This document shows, piece by piece, positions 17,287 through 25,260 of a stretch of DNA of 64,000 bases. The notes under the pieces are model-generated. The model did not search any database. It was not told the origin of the DNA and saw only the letters and a program-made list of their open reading frames with translations. The stretch lies in the NCBI GenBank assembly GCA_963802575.1, contig CAWDJF010000008.1:248001-312000 (forward strand). Reading direction: 5' to 3'. Position 1 is the stretch's first letter. Each line of letters begins with the position of its first letter. The position numbers were made by a program, and so were the translations under genes. The DNA comes from DATFTE01 sp963802575. Its GTDB lineage: Bacteria; Acidobacteriota; Terriglobia; Terriglobales; Acidobacteriaceae.

Positions 17287-17846
17287 TGACCGATCGCGAT
17301 CAATACATACCCGGTCCCGCCACCGTGGCCACGGTACAAAAGGACGGAGAAAAATGGACGCTCGTCCTCGTCCGCGAACTGCGCCACTCGCCGGAAAAAG
17401 TCTGGCAAGCGATTACCGATCCAGCACATCTGCGCGAGTGGGCGCCCTTCGACGCCGATAAAAGCCTGGGTACCCATGGAACCAGAGTGAAGCTCACCAC
17501 CGTGGGAGCACCCGCGCCGCACGTGAGTGAAACAACCGTGACGCGAGCCGACGCTCCGACGGCGCTTGAGTACAAGTGGGGCGACTTCGATATGCGCTGG
17601 GAACTTGAAGGCGTTGGTGGCGGCACGCGCCTGACGCTGTGGACCAACATCGCTCGCCCCTTCATCGCGATGGGTGCAGCGGGATGGCAAATCTGTCTCG
17701 ATGTTCTCGATCACCTGCTTAGCGGAACTCCTATCGGCCGCATCGCGGGTCCCGAGGCCATGAAGTTCGCTGGCTGGCAGCGGTTGCACGCCGAGTATGC
17801 CAGGCAGTTCGGTATCGAAATGCCCAACTGGAGCAAGAACCAATGA
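17283..17846 (+). CDS. SRPBCC/AHSA1-family protein
   Basis: 187 residues. A START-like helix-grip fold (SRPBCC, AHSA1 subgroup) spans about 20-150, with LVLVRELRHSPEKVWQAITD and LREWAPF near the start and TRLTLWTNI later. Such proteins bind hydrophobic ligands and are commonly encoded downstream of an ArsR regulator, as here. ATG 17283 overlaps the ArsR stop (ATGA), and GAGGAG lies just upstream; a second ATG follows at once. The stop in turn overlaps the DUF4256 start, so the three genes form a tight operon. Confidence 0.92.
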   Translation: MMTDRDQYIPGPATVATVQKDGEKWTLVLVRELRHSPEKVWQAITDPAHLREWAPFDADKSLGTHGTRVKLTTVGAPAPHVSETTVTRADAPTALEYKWGDFDMRWELEGVGGGTRLTLWTNIARPFIAMGAAGWQICLDVLDHLLSGTPIGRIAGPEAMKFAGWQRLHAEYARQFGIEMPNWSKNQ

Positions 17847-18421
17847 CAGGTGCCAACAAACGTTCCAAAAAGCAGTTGTAACCCGAACAACGCAAAAAAC
17901 TGCTCAGCACGTTGCAAGGCCGTTTCGAGAAAAACGTGAAGCGTCATGAAGGTCTTGCATGGGCTCAAGTTCAAGCAAAGCTAGAAGCTGATGCTGAAAA
18001 GCTCTGGTCACTCCACGAAATGGAAAGAACCGGCGGCGAACCGGACGTTGTTGGTCATGACAAGAAGACGGGCGAATACATTTTTTGTGATTGTTCGCCC
18101 GAAAGTCCGAATGGCCGCAGAAGTCTTTGCTATGACGGCGAGGCGCTGGAGTCACGGAAAGAAAATAAACCAAAAGACAACGCCTTGGATGTGGCAGTTG
18201 CAATGGGCGTTGAGCTTTTAACGGAAGAGCAATATCGAGAGTTGCAGAAACTTGGCGAGTTCGATACGAAAACGTCGAGCTGGGTGAAAACTCCTTCTGC
18301 GATCAGAAACCTCGGCGGCGCCCTCTTTTGTGGTCGCCGCTACGACACGGTTTTCGTCTATCACAACGGCGCCGAATCTTACTATGCCGCCCGGGGGTTC
18401 CGGGTAGGGCTAACGGTCTAG
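17843..18421 (+). pseudogene. DUF4256 gene with in-frame TAA at codon 13
   Basis: The ATG at 17843 overlaps the SRPBCC stop (ATGA), the normal coupled start. After 12 codons (ending KKQL) there is TAA at 17879-17881, then the frame continues without a break for 179 codons. It encodes the full DUF4256 domain, including PEQRKKLLSTLQGRFEKN directly after the stop and ERTGGEPDVVGHDKKTGEYI further on. Family members have residues like SPEQR here, so a Ser or Gln codon (TCA or CAA) became TAA. Translation could restart at TTG 17912 and give a 169-residue protein lacking the first helix. It could be a young pseudogene, a short-form gene or a sequencing error. Confidence 0.8.
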
Positions 18422-18450
18422 CAAGGCCACCTGTGAGCAGAACCGAGAAG

Positions 18451-18466
18451 TGTTCCACGTGGAACA
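18451..18466. other. parS-like centromere site for ParB
   Basis: TGTTCCACGTGGAACA is a perfect 16-bp palindrome and fits the bacterial parS consensus TGTTNCACGTGNAACA, which is very conserved from Bacillus to Pseudomonas. It lies in the noncoding gap between the convergent DUF4256 and CadC-like genes. ParB binds parS and organises the origin region for segregation, and such sites usually cluster near oriC. No parA, parB or dnaA is in the window. Confidence 0.85.
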
Positions 18467-18548
18467 TGTTGTCATGGCGGTAGGGTCCATACGATAGCGT
18501 CATGACGGCTAACCTAAGAAAACACGGGCTTATTATGGGATTCGGAGG

Positions 18549-20852
18549 CTAATTCAGCGTCACGTATTCTGCTTTGGCCGCCTTAAGAAGGGGGACGTCA
18601 GTGTCGGCGTCTTTCCAGAGCGAAAAGAAGTCTTGGTAGGCGCTCCTGGCTTTATCTCTATCCCCCGAAAGAGCGTAGGCCCGACCCAGTTGCAAGTGTG
18701 CCAACGCGCCGATCGGCTCGCTCCTTACAGCGCCCGGGTGATCGAGAATCTTCTTAAACTCCGCAGCGGCTGCGGCGCCTTGTTTCGCTGCCAGATATGC
18801 TTCGCCGTGCACGTAAACCGTGTAAAGAATGAAATTCAAGGTCAGCAGATTGACGCCCAATTCGTAGGGAGTTGCGCTTGCCACGGAATGTGCGGTCGCA
18901 TTATCCCTAAGCGAGGCCAACGCACGAAGCGTGGGCAAATAGTTGAACTGCACAATCGTGTCCTCGGGGAAGCGCTTTCCTAAATCGTCGGCCAGCCGGC
19001 TGGCTTGTTTGGAATCGCCCGCCATTCCGAGCGCAATCGCGGCTACACCCTCTACATCTCGGCCGTTTGAAGACGCGAGTGCCTGCTTAGCTTGCTCCGC
19101 GGCCAAATCCTGGTTACCGACCAGCGCCTCGCGCACTGCCGCTTGTGCCTCGTAGACCGCTGCCGCTTCTTTGTCATCACCGTTCCTGGCGGCCTCGACA
19201 GCACGCTGTGCCAAGACCCGGGCCTTTGTGAGCTGTCCGCTGTACAGAGCTGTATCCGACTGGAAGTTGAGCATCTGATCGCTGTATCCCGGCTTGCTCC
19301 GAACGTACTCACCTTCCCGCTCCATACCGGCACTGTCATGCTGAAGGAAGTCGGCCCAATAAAGGTTCACGTGAATCTCGGGAGAATCAATCTTGTTAGC
19401 CTGCGCTTCCCGCACCGTGGCTTTGGCTTCGTCCAGGCGACTGAGTTGCAGGTATCCGTTGACGAGGTTCGCATATCTGTTGCCTGTGGCGGGACCGATT
19501 CTCACCGCCTTTTCGAAGGCGACGAGTGCGTTGTCGTAATCGCCCAGTTGGCTATAGACGATGCCCAGATTTGTATAAGGAGCTTCGCGTGGGTAGGTCT
19601 GCTCCAACAACTCAAAGACTTTGCGGGCCGCTTCCAGATTTCCGGTGACGACAAGCTCGTAGTGCGATGAAATGTAAAGTCTTTCCCGCTCGCTCAAGTG
19701 CTCGCGCAATTCATAGGCTCTGCGGACACTTTCCGTCGCACGGACGGTGTCGTAAAGATTGAAGTAGCTCGTTCCCATCCTCGCGTAAGCCATGGCGAAA
19801 TTGGGGTCGAGGCTGATCGCCCGCTGGAACAACGGAACCGCCGCGCCGTAATCGCTTTTCACGACCATAGCCTGGTATCCCAGACTGTAAGCTTTGAGAG
19901 CCTCAAGCGATGGCGTGGTCACGTTCTCGGGTGGGGCATCATACTTTTGTACCGAAGCCAGTGATTCTCCGAGCTGGTTGCGCATCGCCGACGCCACTTT
20001 TCCCATGGCGTCGAGAACATGGTTTTTGTCTACGGCTTGGGCCTCCGCACTCCCGAGCGATTCCCCGTTTGCGCAGTTGATGGCTTTCAAGGTCAGCAGG
20101 TACTGCGTGCCAACTTGCGCAATCGCCCCGTCCAGAACTGCCGCGCTGCCCGTGCGCTGGCACACTTCGCGCCCCAATTCGTGCGTCAGGGGCGAGTCTT
20201 TGGGTCGGGCCATTAGAGATAGCGTCTGCGCGATTCGGTCGTCAGAGAGCAGATGCAAGAAAGGGGATTGCTCGAGTTGCGCCGAGAGTCCTTGACGCAG
20301 CGCGCCGTCGAAAACCGGGTCGCCGGTTGAATTGGCAAAGTCGGCTAGCACGACCGTGTCTTTATCAGTGAGCTTGGCTGCTCCCAGAGAGATCAACACC
20401 GAAGCCACGACGGCAATGATGGGTAATCCGGCGACGGCCATCAGCCACCAGTGTCGAGCCTTGGCCGGCGATGCTGGTTGCGGCTTGGCTCCGGTTGAGC
20501 CGTCTCGCAGGTCAACCTCCGTAGGCCCGGGTGTGCCGCCCATGTTCTCATTGACGGGAGCAACAAACCGATAGCCCCGCTTAGGAACGGTCTCGATGTA
20601 TTGCTGCCCGTCAGCGGTTTCGCCTAACACTTTGCGCAGGGCTGAGATGTTGACCGTCAGATTGCCCTCTTCCACAAAGCTGTCAGGCCAGGCCAAATGC
20701 ATGAGTTCGTCCTTGGTCAGCAAACGGCCGTGACTCTGAATCAGCACGACCAAGATCTCAAACGATTTAGGCGCCAGCGAAACCGGCTTGCCCTCGCACA
20801 GGAGGAGATGCTCCCGGGGGTCACAACGGAATTTTCCAAATTCGTACAACAC
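18549..20852 (-). CDS. CadC-type winged-helix regulator with TPR sensor region
   Basis: 767 residues from GTG 20852 (AGGGA upstream). A Trans_reg_C winged helix spans about 1-100 (LAPKSFEILVVLIQSHGRLLTKDEL, then ETVPKRGYRFVAPV). One transmembrane helix lies at about 135-160 (MAVAGLPIIAVVASVLISLG), and a long extracytoplasmic region follows. It begins with a TolB-like segment (LADFANSTGDPVFDGALRQGL) and is then built of tetratricopeptide repeats (about 310-760). This is the layout of membrane-bound one-component regulators abundant in Acidobacteriota. It senses something outside and binds DNA directly. Its target is unknown; the divergent exported protein gene downstream of its promoter is a candidate. 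Confidence 0.93.
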   Translation of the reverse strand: MLYEFGKFRCDPREHLLLCEGKPVSLAPKSFEILVVLIQSHGRLLTKDELMHLAWPDSFVEEGNLTVNISALRKVLGETADGQQYIETVPKRGYRFVAPVNENMGGTPGPTEVDLRDGSTGAKPQPASPAKARHWWLMAVAGLPIIAVVASVLISLGAAKLTDKDTVVLADFANSTGDPVFDGALRQGLSAQLEQSPFLHLLSDDRIAQTLSLMARPKDSPLTHELGREVCQRTGSAAVLDGAIAQVGTQYLLTLKAINCANGESLGSAEAQAVDKNHVLDAMGKVASAMRNQLGESLASVQKYDAPPENVTTPSLEALKAYSLGYQAMVVKSDYGAAVPLFQRAISLDPNFAMAYARMGTSYFNLYDTVRATESVRRAYELREHLSERERLYISSHYELVVTGNLEAARKVFELLEQTYPREAPYTNLGIVYSQLGDYDNALVAFEKAVRIGPATGNRYANLVNGYLQLSRLDEAKATVREAQANKIDSPEIHVNLYWADFLQHDSAGMEREGEYVRSKPGYSDQMLNFQSDTALYSGQLTKARVLAQRAVEAARNGDDKEAAAVYEAQAAVREALVGNQDLAAEQAKQALASSNGRDVEGVAAIALGMAGDSKQASRLADDLGKRFPEDTIVQFNYLPTLRALASLRDNATAHSVASATPYELGVNLLTLNFILYTVYVHGEAYLAAKQGAAAAAEFKKILDHPGAVRSEPIGALAHLQLGRAYALSGDRDKARSAYQDFFSLWKDADTDVPLLKAAKAEYVTLN

Positions 20853-21075
20853 CTTTGTTTCCCTGGGTATGACGATCTTTGGAATTTGACTGGAAATTCT
20901 TAACGGCCCGCTAAGGACTCTTTCGGTGGATCCCGCCTAGCTTGCACGAGAGCCGGGCGATCCGACTGCGATTAGGCCAGATTTTAGTGGAAGGTTGGCG
21001 TTCTCCACAAGAGTCTGCACCGAAACCGGAGGATCCACGGCTCCAATCTCGAATCTAGATAAGGAGAATTTAGCA

Positions 21076-21735
21076 ATGAGCAGTCCAAACTCCCTCAGAA
21101 AGTTTCTAACGGTATTCGCCCTTGGCGTAGCTACGCTGACGGCAGTGCCTTTGATGTCCGCCCAATCGGCGGTTGCACACTTTGACCTCTTTCCGAATCC
21201 CAAATTTGTGAGCTGTGTTGGTGTTCCGGGCGGACCCACGCCTCATGCCCAGGTCACGGTTACCCGTGGCACCCTCAACGACACCCTGGTGCTTTCCGCT
21301 CAGAACATACGGCCCGGAGTGAAGTTCGACATGTTCACCGTGCAGCGCACCAACCTACTTCCAGATCACACCGTCGACCCGGCCTTCACCGGAAGTTTCG
21401 GTTTTGCCTGGTACCAGTCAGACCTTCAGGCCAACAGCCAAGGCAAAATCAACGCAACCATCAAAACCATCCTTCTGGACCAGATTTTCGGATTCGATCC
21501 CGAGCTCAGCAATCCGAGCCCGGTGAATACCTTCAACCTCGGTTTCTGGTTCAACGACCCCAATGACGCGAATGTCGATGGGTGTGTGTTTGATGTAACC
21601 AAACCCACTCCATTCAACGGCGAGCACAACGCCGGACCGCTGGCCATGATTAGCGTTCCGGACGCCACCACCGATTTGGGTCCTCTGTGCACGAACCCAA
21701 ATACCAGCACATCGCCGGCGACCTGCAATCCTTAG
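21076..21735 (+). CDS. Exported hypothetical protein
   Basis: 219 residues from ATG 21076, with AAGGAG (21061-21066) well placed. The signal peptide covers about 1-30, cut near LMSAQSAVA. The mature part is beta-rich, low in Lys and Arg, with Asn/Pro/Thr-rich stretches (for example LCTNPNTSTSPATCNP at the C-terminus) and cysteines that may form disulfides. The GTLNDTLVLSAQNIRPGVKFDMFTV segment suggests an immunoglobulin-like or jelly-roll domain. No family is recognised. It is divergent from the CadC-like regulator, sharing a 223-bp gap, and may be its target. Confidence 0.8.
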   Translation: MSSPNSLRKFLTVFALGVATLTAVPLMSAQSAVAHFDLFPNPKFVSCVGVPGGPTPHAQVTVTRGTLNDTLVLSAQNIRPGVKFDMFTVQRTNLLPDHTVDPAFTGSFGFAWYQSDLQANSQGKINATIKTILLDQIFGFDPELSNPSPVNTFNLGFWFNDPNDANVDGCVFDVTKPTPFNGEHNAGPLAMISVPDATTDLGPLCTNPNTSTSPATCNP

Positions 21736-21969
21736 TCGACGTCGTGAGGAACGCAGTGATGCGAGCGGGAGGATGCGGGCAGCATACCTCCCGCCCGCAA
21801 GAATCAGTAAGGGTTCCGCGCGGACCCCGACGTACAAAGACACAAGGCTGTGCAGCCGGCGGCTTGTGGAGGTCTAGCGAATGAAATCGATTGTCAGGCC
21901 GTACTCTTGGCTAGATCGCTCCCCTTGTACAATCCGGAACGTGAGTTAGCTCCGCTAGGATGGTCGAAC

Positions 21970-22473
21970 ATGGTTGAAACTCCCGAACAGTACAAGGCCC
22001 GCCTTGCGGCATATACCGAAGGCAAAGATCCAGTTGCAATGCAATGCGAAGCACCGCGCACGTTGGCTCACTTAATTGAGGATGTCTCGGAAACCACGCT
22101 CAGCCTCAGGCCGCATCCTAGTAAGTGGTCGGTGACCGAAATCCTGGCTCATATGGCAGAGGACGAACTGACCAGCAGTTGGCGCTACCGTCAAATACTA
22201 GAGCATGACGAACCCGAATTGCCCGGCTTCGATCAAGAGATGTGGGCGCGCCTGGGAAACTATGGTTCCTGGAAGTCCCACGAAGCCCTGGAAATGTTCC
22301 GCCTCCTGCGTGAAGCCAATCTTCGAATGTTCGCCCAGTTGACACCCGCGCAATGGCAGCGCCACGGTATGCACGCAGAACGCGGTAAGCTGACGGTGCA
22401 AGAGCTGTGTCGCCACATGGCCAGCCATGACATGAATCACATCGACCAAGTGCGCAAAATCGTGGGTCGCTAG
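21970..22473 (+). CDS. DinB-family protein
   Basis: 167 residues. A four-helix-bundle DinB/YfiT-like domain has the three metal-binding histidines expected: WSVTEILAHMAEDE, then HMASHDMNHIDQV near the C-terminus. Such proteins are putative metal-dependent thiol transferases or hydrolases. ATG 21970 follows AGGATG; a longer frame to 21850 is not supported. It lies 19 bp upstream of a DUF1330-like gene on the same strand, probably in the same operon. Confidence 0.88.
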   Translation: MVETPEQYKARLAAYTEGKDPVAMQCEAPRTLAHLIEDVSETTLSLRPHPSKWSVTEILAHMAEDELTSSWRYRQILEHDEPELPGFDQEMWARLGNYGSWKSHEALEMFRLLREANLRMFAQLTPAQWQRHGMHAERGKLTVQELCRHMASHDMNHIDQVRKIVGR

Positions 22474-22492
22474 TGGAAACCCGGGAGCACCA

Positions 22493-22813
22493 ATGAAATA
22501 TTATTCGGTGGCAGAAATTGAGATCTCGGATCAGAGTTGGATCCCGGCCTATGTCAAGAATGTGACTAGACTTGTTGAGCAGGCAGGCGGCCGGTACTTG
22601 GCCCGTACATCGAAGATCGAGAAACTGGAAGGCGAACGAAGGGTCCCTCAGATCTTCTTGATCATCGAATGGCCCTCCAAAGATGTCGCAAAGGCCTTCT
22701 ACGAATGTGACGAGTACCGTCCGTACCGGCGGAGTCGCATAGAAGGCGCGAAAAATGAGTTCCTGCTCGTGGCCGGCGAAGACATGACCAACACAGCGCA
22801 GATACCTGACTAG
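22493..22813 (+). CDS. DUF1330-family protein
   Basis: 106 residues in a ferredoxin-like (dimeric alpha/beta barrel) fold. The motif GGRYLARTSKIEKLEGERRVPQ and the following IIEWPSKDVAKAFYECDEYRPYRRSR are the DUF1330 signature. The biochemical role of this family is unknown; related folds act as small dimeric enzymes or stress proteins. It probably shares a transcript with the DinB gene 19 bp upstream. Soluble, no signal peptide. Confidence 0.88.
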   Translation: MKYYSVAEIEISDQSWIPAYVKNVTRLVEQAGGRYLARTSKIEKLEGERRVPQIFLIIEWPSKDVAKAFYECDEYRPYRRSRIEGAKNEFLLVAGEDMTNTAQIPD

Positions 22814-22893
22814 CCTGAAGACTCCTCTTACGTCTAAGTTCTCCAGAATCGCTAGCATTTACCGGCGTTAAACAGTTATCTCGAACTCCGAGT

Positions 22894-23667
22894 CTAGGAT
22901 TCCACGCGAATTCGCTGCAGAACCGCGTCCAGGGCTTCCGAGACTCTGGTTAGGAGGCCATGTTCAATCAGGTGTTTGAGAAATTGCTCATTGATGCCGC
23001 CGGCAGTGGCGTGAGTGGCGGCCAGTGATTGGAAACTGCGCTCGCAGTCTTCGACAGCGCCAGTGGTTACTCCCAGAAAGAGGCGCGCAATGTAGTCTCT
23101 GGCTTGCGAGGCTGGAACGCCTTGTTGCTCCAACCAGGAGGCAATCGTTTCGTTCCATGCGTAATAGGACGCGATGGTCGCAGTCGTCGCGCAGATTGCA
23201 TCGAACTCGGGTTCCCGGTCCACTGGAAAGACAGTTCCAACGGCAGCGAAGAGTTCAACAGCCGCCGGATCGGGGGGATAGATTGCCGTGGGACTCAATC
23301 GTTTTGCCGCTGACGGCAATGGCACGGCCCTTGCGATTCGCACCGCAGGCGCCACCCGTTCAGACAAGCTCCCGAGCGAGAGCGCCGAGACCAGGCTGAT
23401 CACCTGATGATGGGGACGGAAACGCAACTCCGAAAGAACCTCTCGCGCGGCTGAAGGCCTCACCGCGATCACGATCGTATCGGAACGGTCGAGAACTTCC
23501 TGGTTAGAGCCCGCGACAGATATTCCACGGAAACGATTGGCAAGCCCGGTCGCGATAGCGGAATTGCGAGGAGACAACCAGATGGAATGGGATGTGACGC
23601 CAGACGAACTCAGGCCAGTCACGATGGATGACGTGATTTCGCCAGTTCCGATGAATCCCAGTTGCAT
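22894..23667 (-). CDS. Pyrroline-5-carboxylate reductase-like protein
   Basis: 257 residues. A Rossmann fold opens with QLGFIGTGEITSSIVTGL, the GxGxxxxxxxxG NADP-binding motif of ProC. It continues with SDTIVIAVRPSAAREVLSEL and VISLVSALSLGSL. The C-terminal helical domain (about 155-250) has AWNETIASWLEQQGVPASQARDY, then FLGVTTGAVE, TAGGINEQFLKHL, which matches the ProC dimerisation and active-site region. The usual SPGGT is replaced by TAGGINE, as in some divergent ProC homologues, so a related reductase with another substrate cannot be excluded. Confidence 0.82.
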   Translation of the reverse strand: MQLGFIGTGEITSSIVTGLSSSGVTSHSIWLSPRNSAIATGLANRFRGISVAGSNQEVLDRSDTIVIAVRPSAAREVLSELRFRPHHQVISLVSALSLGSLSERVAPAVRIARAVPLPSAAKRLSPTAIYPPDPAAVELFAAVGTVFPVDREPEFDAICATTATIASYYAWNETIASWLEQQGVPASQARDYIARLFLGVTTGAVEDCERSFQSLAATHATAGGINEQFLKHLIEHGLLTRVSEALDAVLQRIRVES

Positions 23668-23907
23668 GAATCTTTCCTGGCGTAGCGCGCACAGATCTGA
23701 ACGGTCTTCAAAAGAGGCCAGACTGTATTTGTCGCCATTCTATCCGACGAAGGAAGCGGCCTGACACCGGGGAGTTGTTTCTCCAGCAGCAGCACATCTC
23801 CACTCAAGTCAAAAGCGTGATTGAGTGGGCCGCGGTCTTGCACGCTGCGGCTCAGCGCGGCTAAATTATTTGTGAGAGTTAGAGAGGGGCAGGGAAAGGA
23901 GCGTTCC

Positions 23908-24324
23908 GTGGAATCTGCGTCTGCATTCATCGATATGAAGATCAAGGAACTTGGGGACTGGCGCGGCAAGACGCTGGCGAAAGTGCGGACGATCATTCAC
24001 CAGGCAGACCCTGACATCGTCGAAGAGCGGAAGTGGGTCAAGCCGACATCGTCCGGGACTCCTGTCTTCTCCCACGGCGGCATCGTCTGCACAGGAGAGA
24101 CTCACAAGAACGTCGTCAAGCTGACATTTGCCAAGGGAGCGGCGTTGAAGGACCCTGCCGGTCTATTCAACTCCAGCCTCGAGGGGAATGTCAGGCGCGC
24201 CATCGACATCCATGAAGGCGACAAGATCGACGAGGCGGCGTTGAAAGATCTCATCTGTGCTGCCGTGGCGCTCAATCTCAAGGGCAAGGATAAGCCGAAA
24301 TCCAAGCGAAAATCCCCACTCTAA
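23908..24324 (+). CDS. DUF1801-family protein
   Basis: 138 residues from GTG 23908, preceded by AAGGAG at 7 bp. The domain (about 12-125) has the pattern FIDMKIKELGDWRGKTLAKVRTIIHQADPDIVEERKW split over two helices, then GTPVFSHGGIVCTGE and KNVVKLTFAKGA, typical of the DUF1801/YdhG-like fold. It is a soluble small protein with a very basic C-terminus (KGKDKPKSKRKS). The family resembles frataxin-like or iron-related proteins structurally but its function is not settled. It stands alone. Confidence 0.85.
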   Translation: MESASAFIDMKIKELGDWRGKTLAKVRTIIHQADPDIVEERKWVKPTSSGTPVFSHGGIVCTGETHKNVVKLTFAKGAALKDPAGLFNSSLEGNVRRAIDIHEGDKIDEAALKDLICAAVALNLKGKDKPKSKRKSPL

Positions 24325-24349
24325 ATTTCGCAAAGAGCGCGGCGTCGCG

Positions 24350-24428
24350 ATCAGTTGGGGCTTGGGCGGTTGCCTGCGGACTCCAGCGGCAGAGCGCCGG
24401 GCGAGCGGAGGGTCCGAATGTCCCTCAT
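24350..24428. repeat. 79-bp direct repeat, copy 1 (duplicate of AraC 3' end)
   Basis: Matches 25182-25260 at 76 of 79 positions. Copy 2 covers the last 25 codons and stop of the AraC-type gene, so this copy is an isolated duplicate of that gene end, placed on the far side of the toxin-antitoxin pair. The sequence also has an imperfect GGACTCC/GGAG-GTCC inverted repeat. Confidence 0.9.
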
Positions 24429-24522
24429 GGAAATCTGGGGACAGACGGAACGTTCCCAAACCTTTCTTCGACTGGGTTGGTTTCCTGAGTTCGCTCGGGT
24501 AAACTGAGGGTGAAATTCCGCC

Positions 24523-24738
24523 ATGGCCTCGACCAACGGCATCATCGTGAGAGACCCCAACATTCTTGGAGGGACCCCTGTGTTCAGTGGGACTCGAGTT
24601 CCTTTCCAGACATTGCTGGATTACCTCGAGGGCGGGCAAACTCTGGACGAGTTCCTTGAGGATTTTCCCACGGTGAAGCGCGAAGCCGCCATTCGCGCCC
24701 TTGAGCATGCTAAAGAACTCGTCGTCAGTGAACTGTGA
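24523..24738 (+). CDS. DUF433-family antitoxin
   Basis: 71 residues, the full length of a DUF433 protein. The N-terminal signature IIVRDPNILGGTPVFSGTRVP is diagnostic; a helix-turn-helix follows (LDYLEGGQTLDEFLEDFPTV). DUF433 proteins are antitoxins of the VapB45 type that pair with PIN-like DUF5615 proteins. The stop overlaps the next start by 4 bp (GTGA). It likely binds and neutralises that toxin and represses its own promoter. Confidence 0.93.
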   Translation: MASTNGIIVRDPNILGGTPVFSGTRVPFQTLLDYLEGGQTLDEFLEDFPTVKREAAIRALEHAKELVVSEL

Positions 24739-25058
24739 CGAAACTCCTGCTGGACGAGTGCATTCCGAGAAGACTTAAGATCCATCTCTCCGGGCACGAG
24801 TGCCTGACTGTGCCTGAGGCCGGGTGGGCCGGCAAGAAGAACGGAGAGTTGTTGTCTTTGGCAGAGAATGCGGGCTTTCAGGTGTTTATCTCTCTTGACC
24901 ATGGAATTGAGTTTCAGCAAAATTTGACGGGACGCAACATCGCAGTGATCTTGCTCCGTGCTAGGTCAAACCGGTTGGCGGACTTGATCCCGTTGGCGGG
25001 AAAGATCTTGGTGTCGCTTTCGTCGATTGAAGCTGGACTTCTGGTGCGGATTCAATAG
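24735..25058 (+). CDS. DUF5615 PIN-like toxin
   Basis: 107 residues starting at GTG 24735 within the antitoxin's stop. The opening KLLLDECIPRRLKIHLSGHE and the following acidic ISLDHGIEF match DUF5615 PIN-like nucleases: Asp7 and Glu8 in the first strand and Asp56 in the second are candidate metal-binding residues. The family is expected to cut RNA when freed from the antitoxin. The pair is flanked by 79-bp direct repeats, which suggests that it moved here or was caught in a duplication. Confidence 0.92.
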   Translation: MTKLLLDECIPRRLKIHLSGHECLTVPEAGWAGKKNGELLSLAENAGFQVFISLDHGIEFQQNLTGRNIAVILLRARSNRLADLIPLAGKILVSLSSIEAGLLVRIQ

Positions 25059-25181
25059 CAACTGCACTCTTTAACTTTAGCAACAAAGTGGCACTTCGGG
25101 ACGGGTAGCGCGTTCAAGCCTGGTTTTAGCTTGAGCTCCTCTGCTCCGGTCGGGATGACAGAAGTGGGAGAGGTGAATGCC

Positions 25182-25260
25182 ATCAGTTGGGGATTGGGCG
25201 GTTGCCTGCGGACTCCAGCGGCATAGCGCCGGGCGAGCGGAGAGTCCGAATGTCCCTCAT
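25182..25260. repeat. 79-bp direct repeat, copy 2 (AraC gene 3' end)
   Basis: Partner of 24350-24428. It spans the C-terminal codons of the AraC-type gene (MRDIRTLR, then SPGAMPLESAGN) and its stop. Other AraC proteins of this group end in a similar RD-x-x-x-LR motif, so copy 2 appears to be the original. Confidence 0.9.

Noticed and set aside
24351..24563. Short minus-strand frame ending in the repeated sequence
   Set aside because: It is only the translation of the 79-bp repeat and flanking noncoding DNA; the real source is the AraC gene end.
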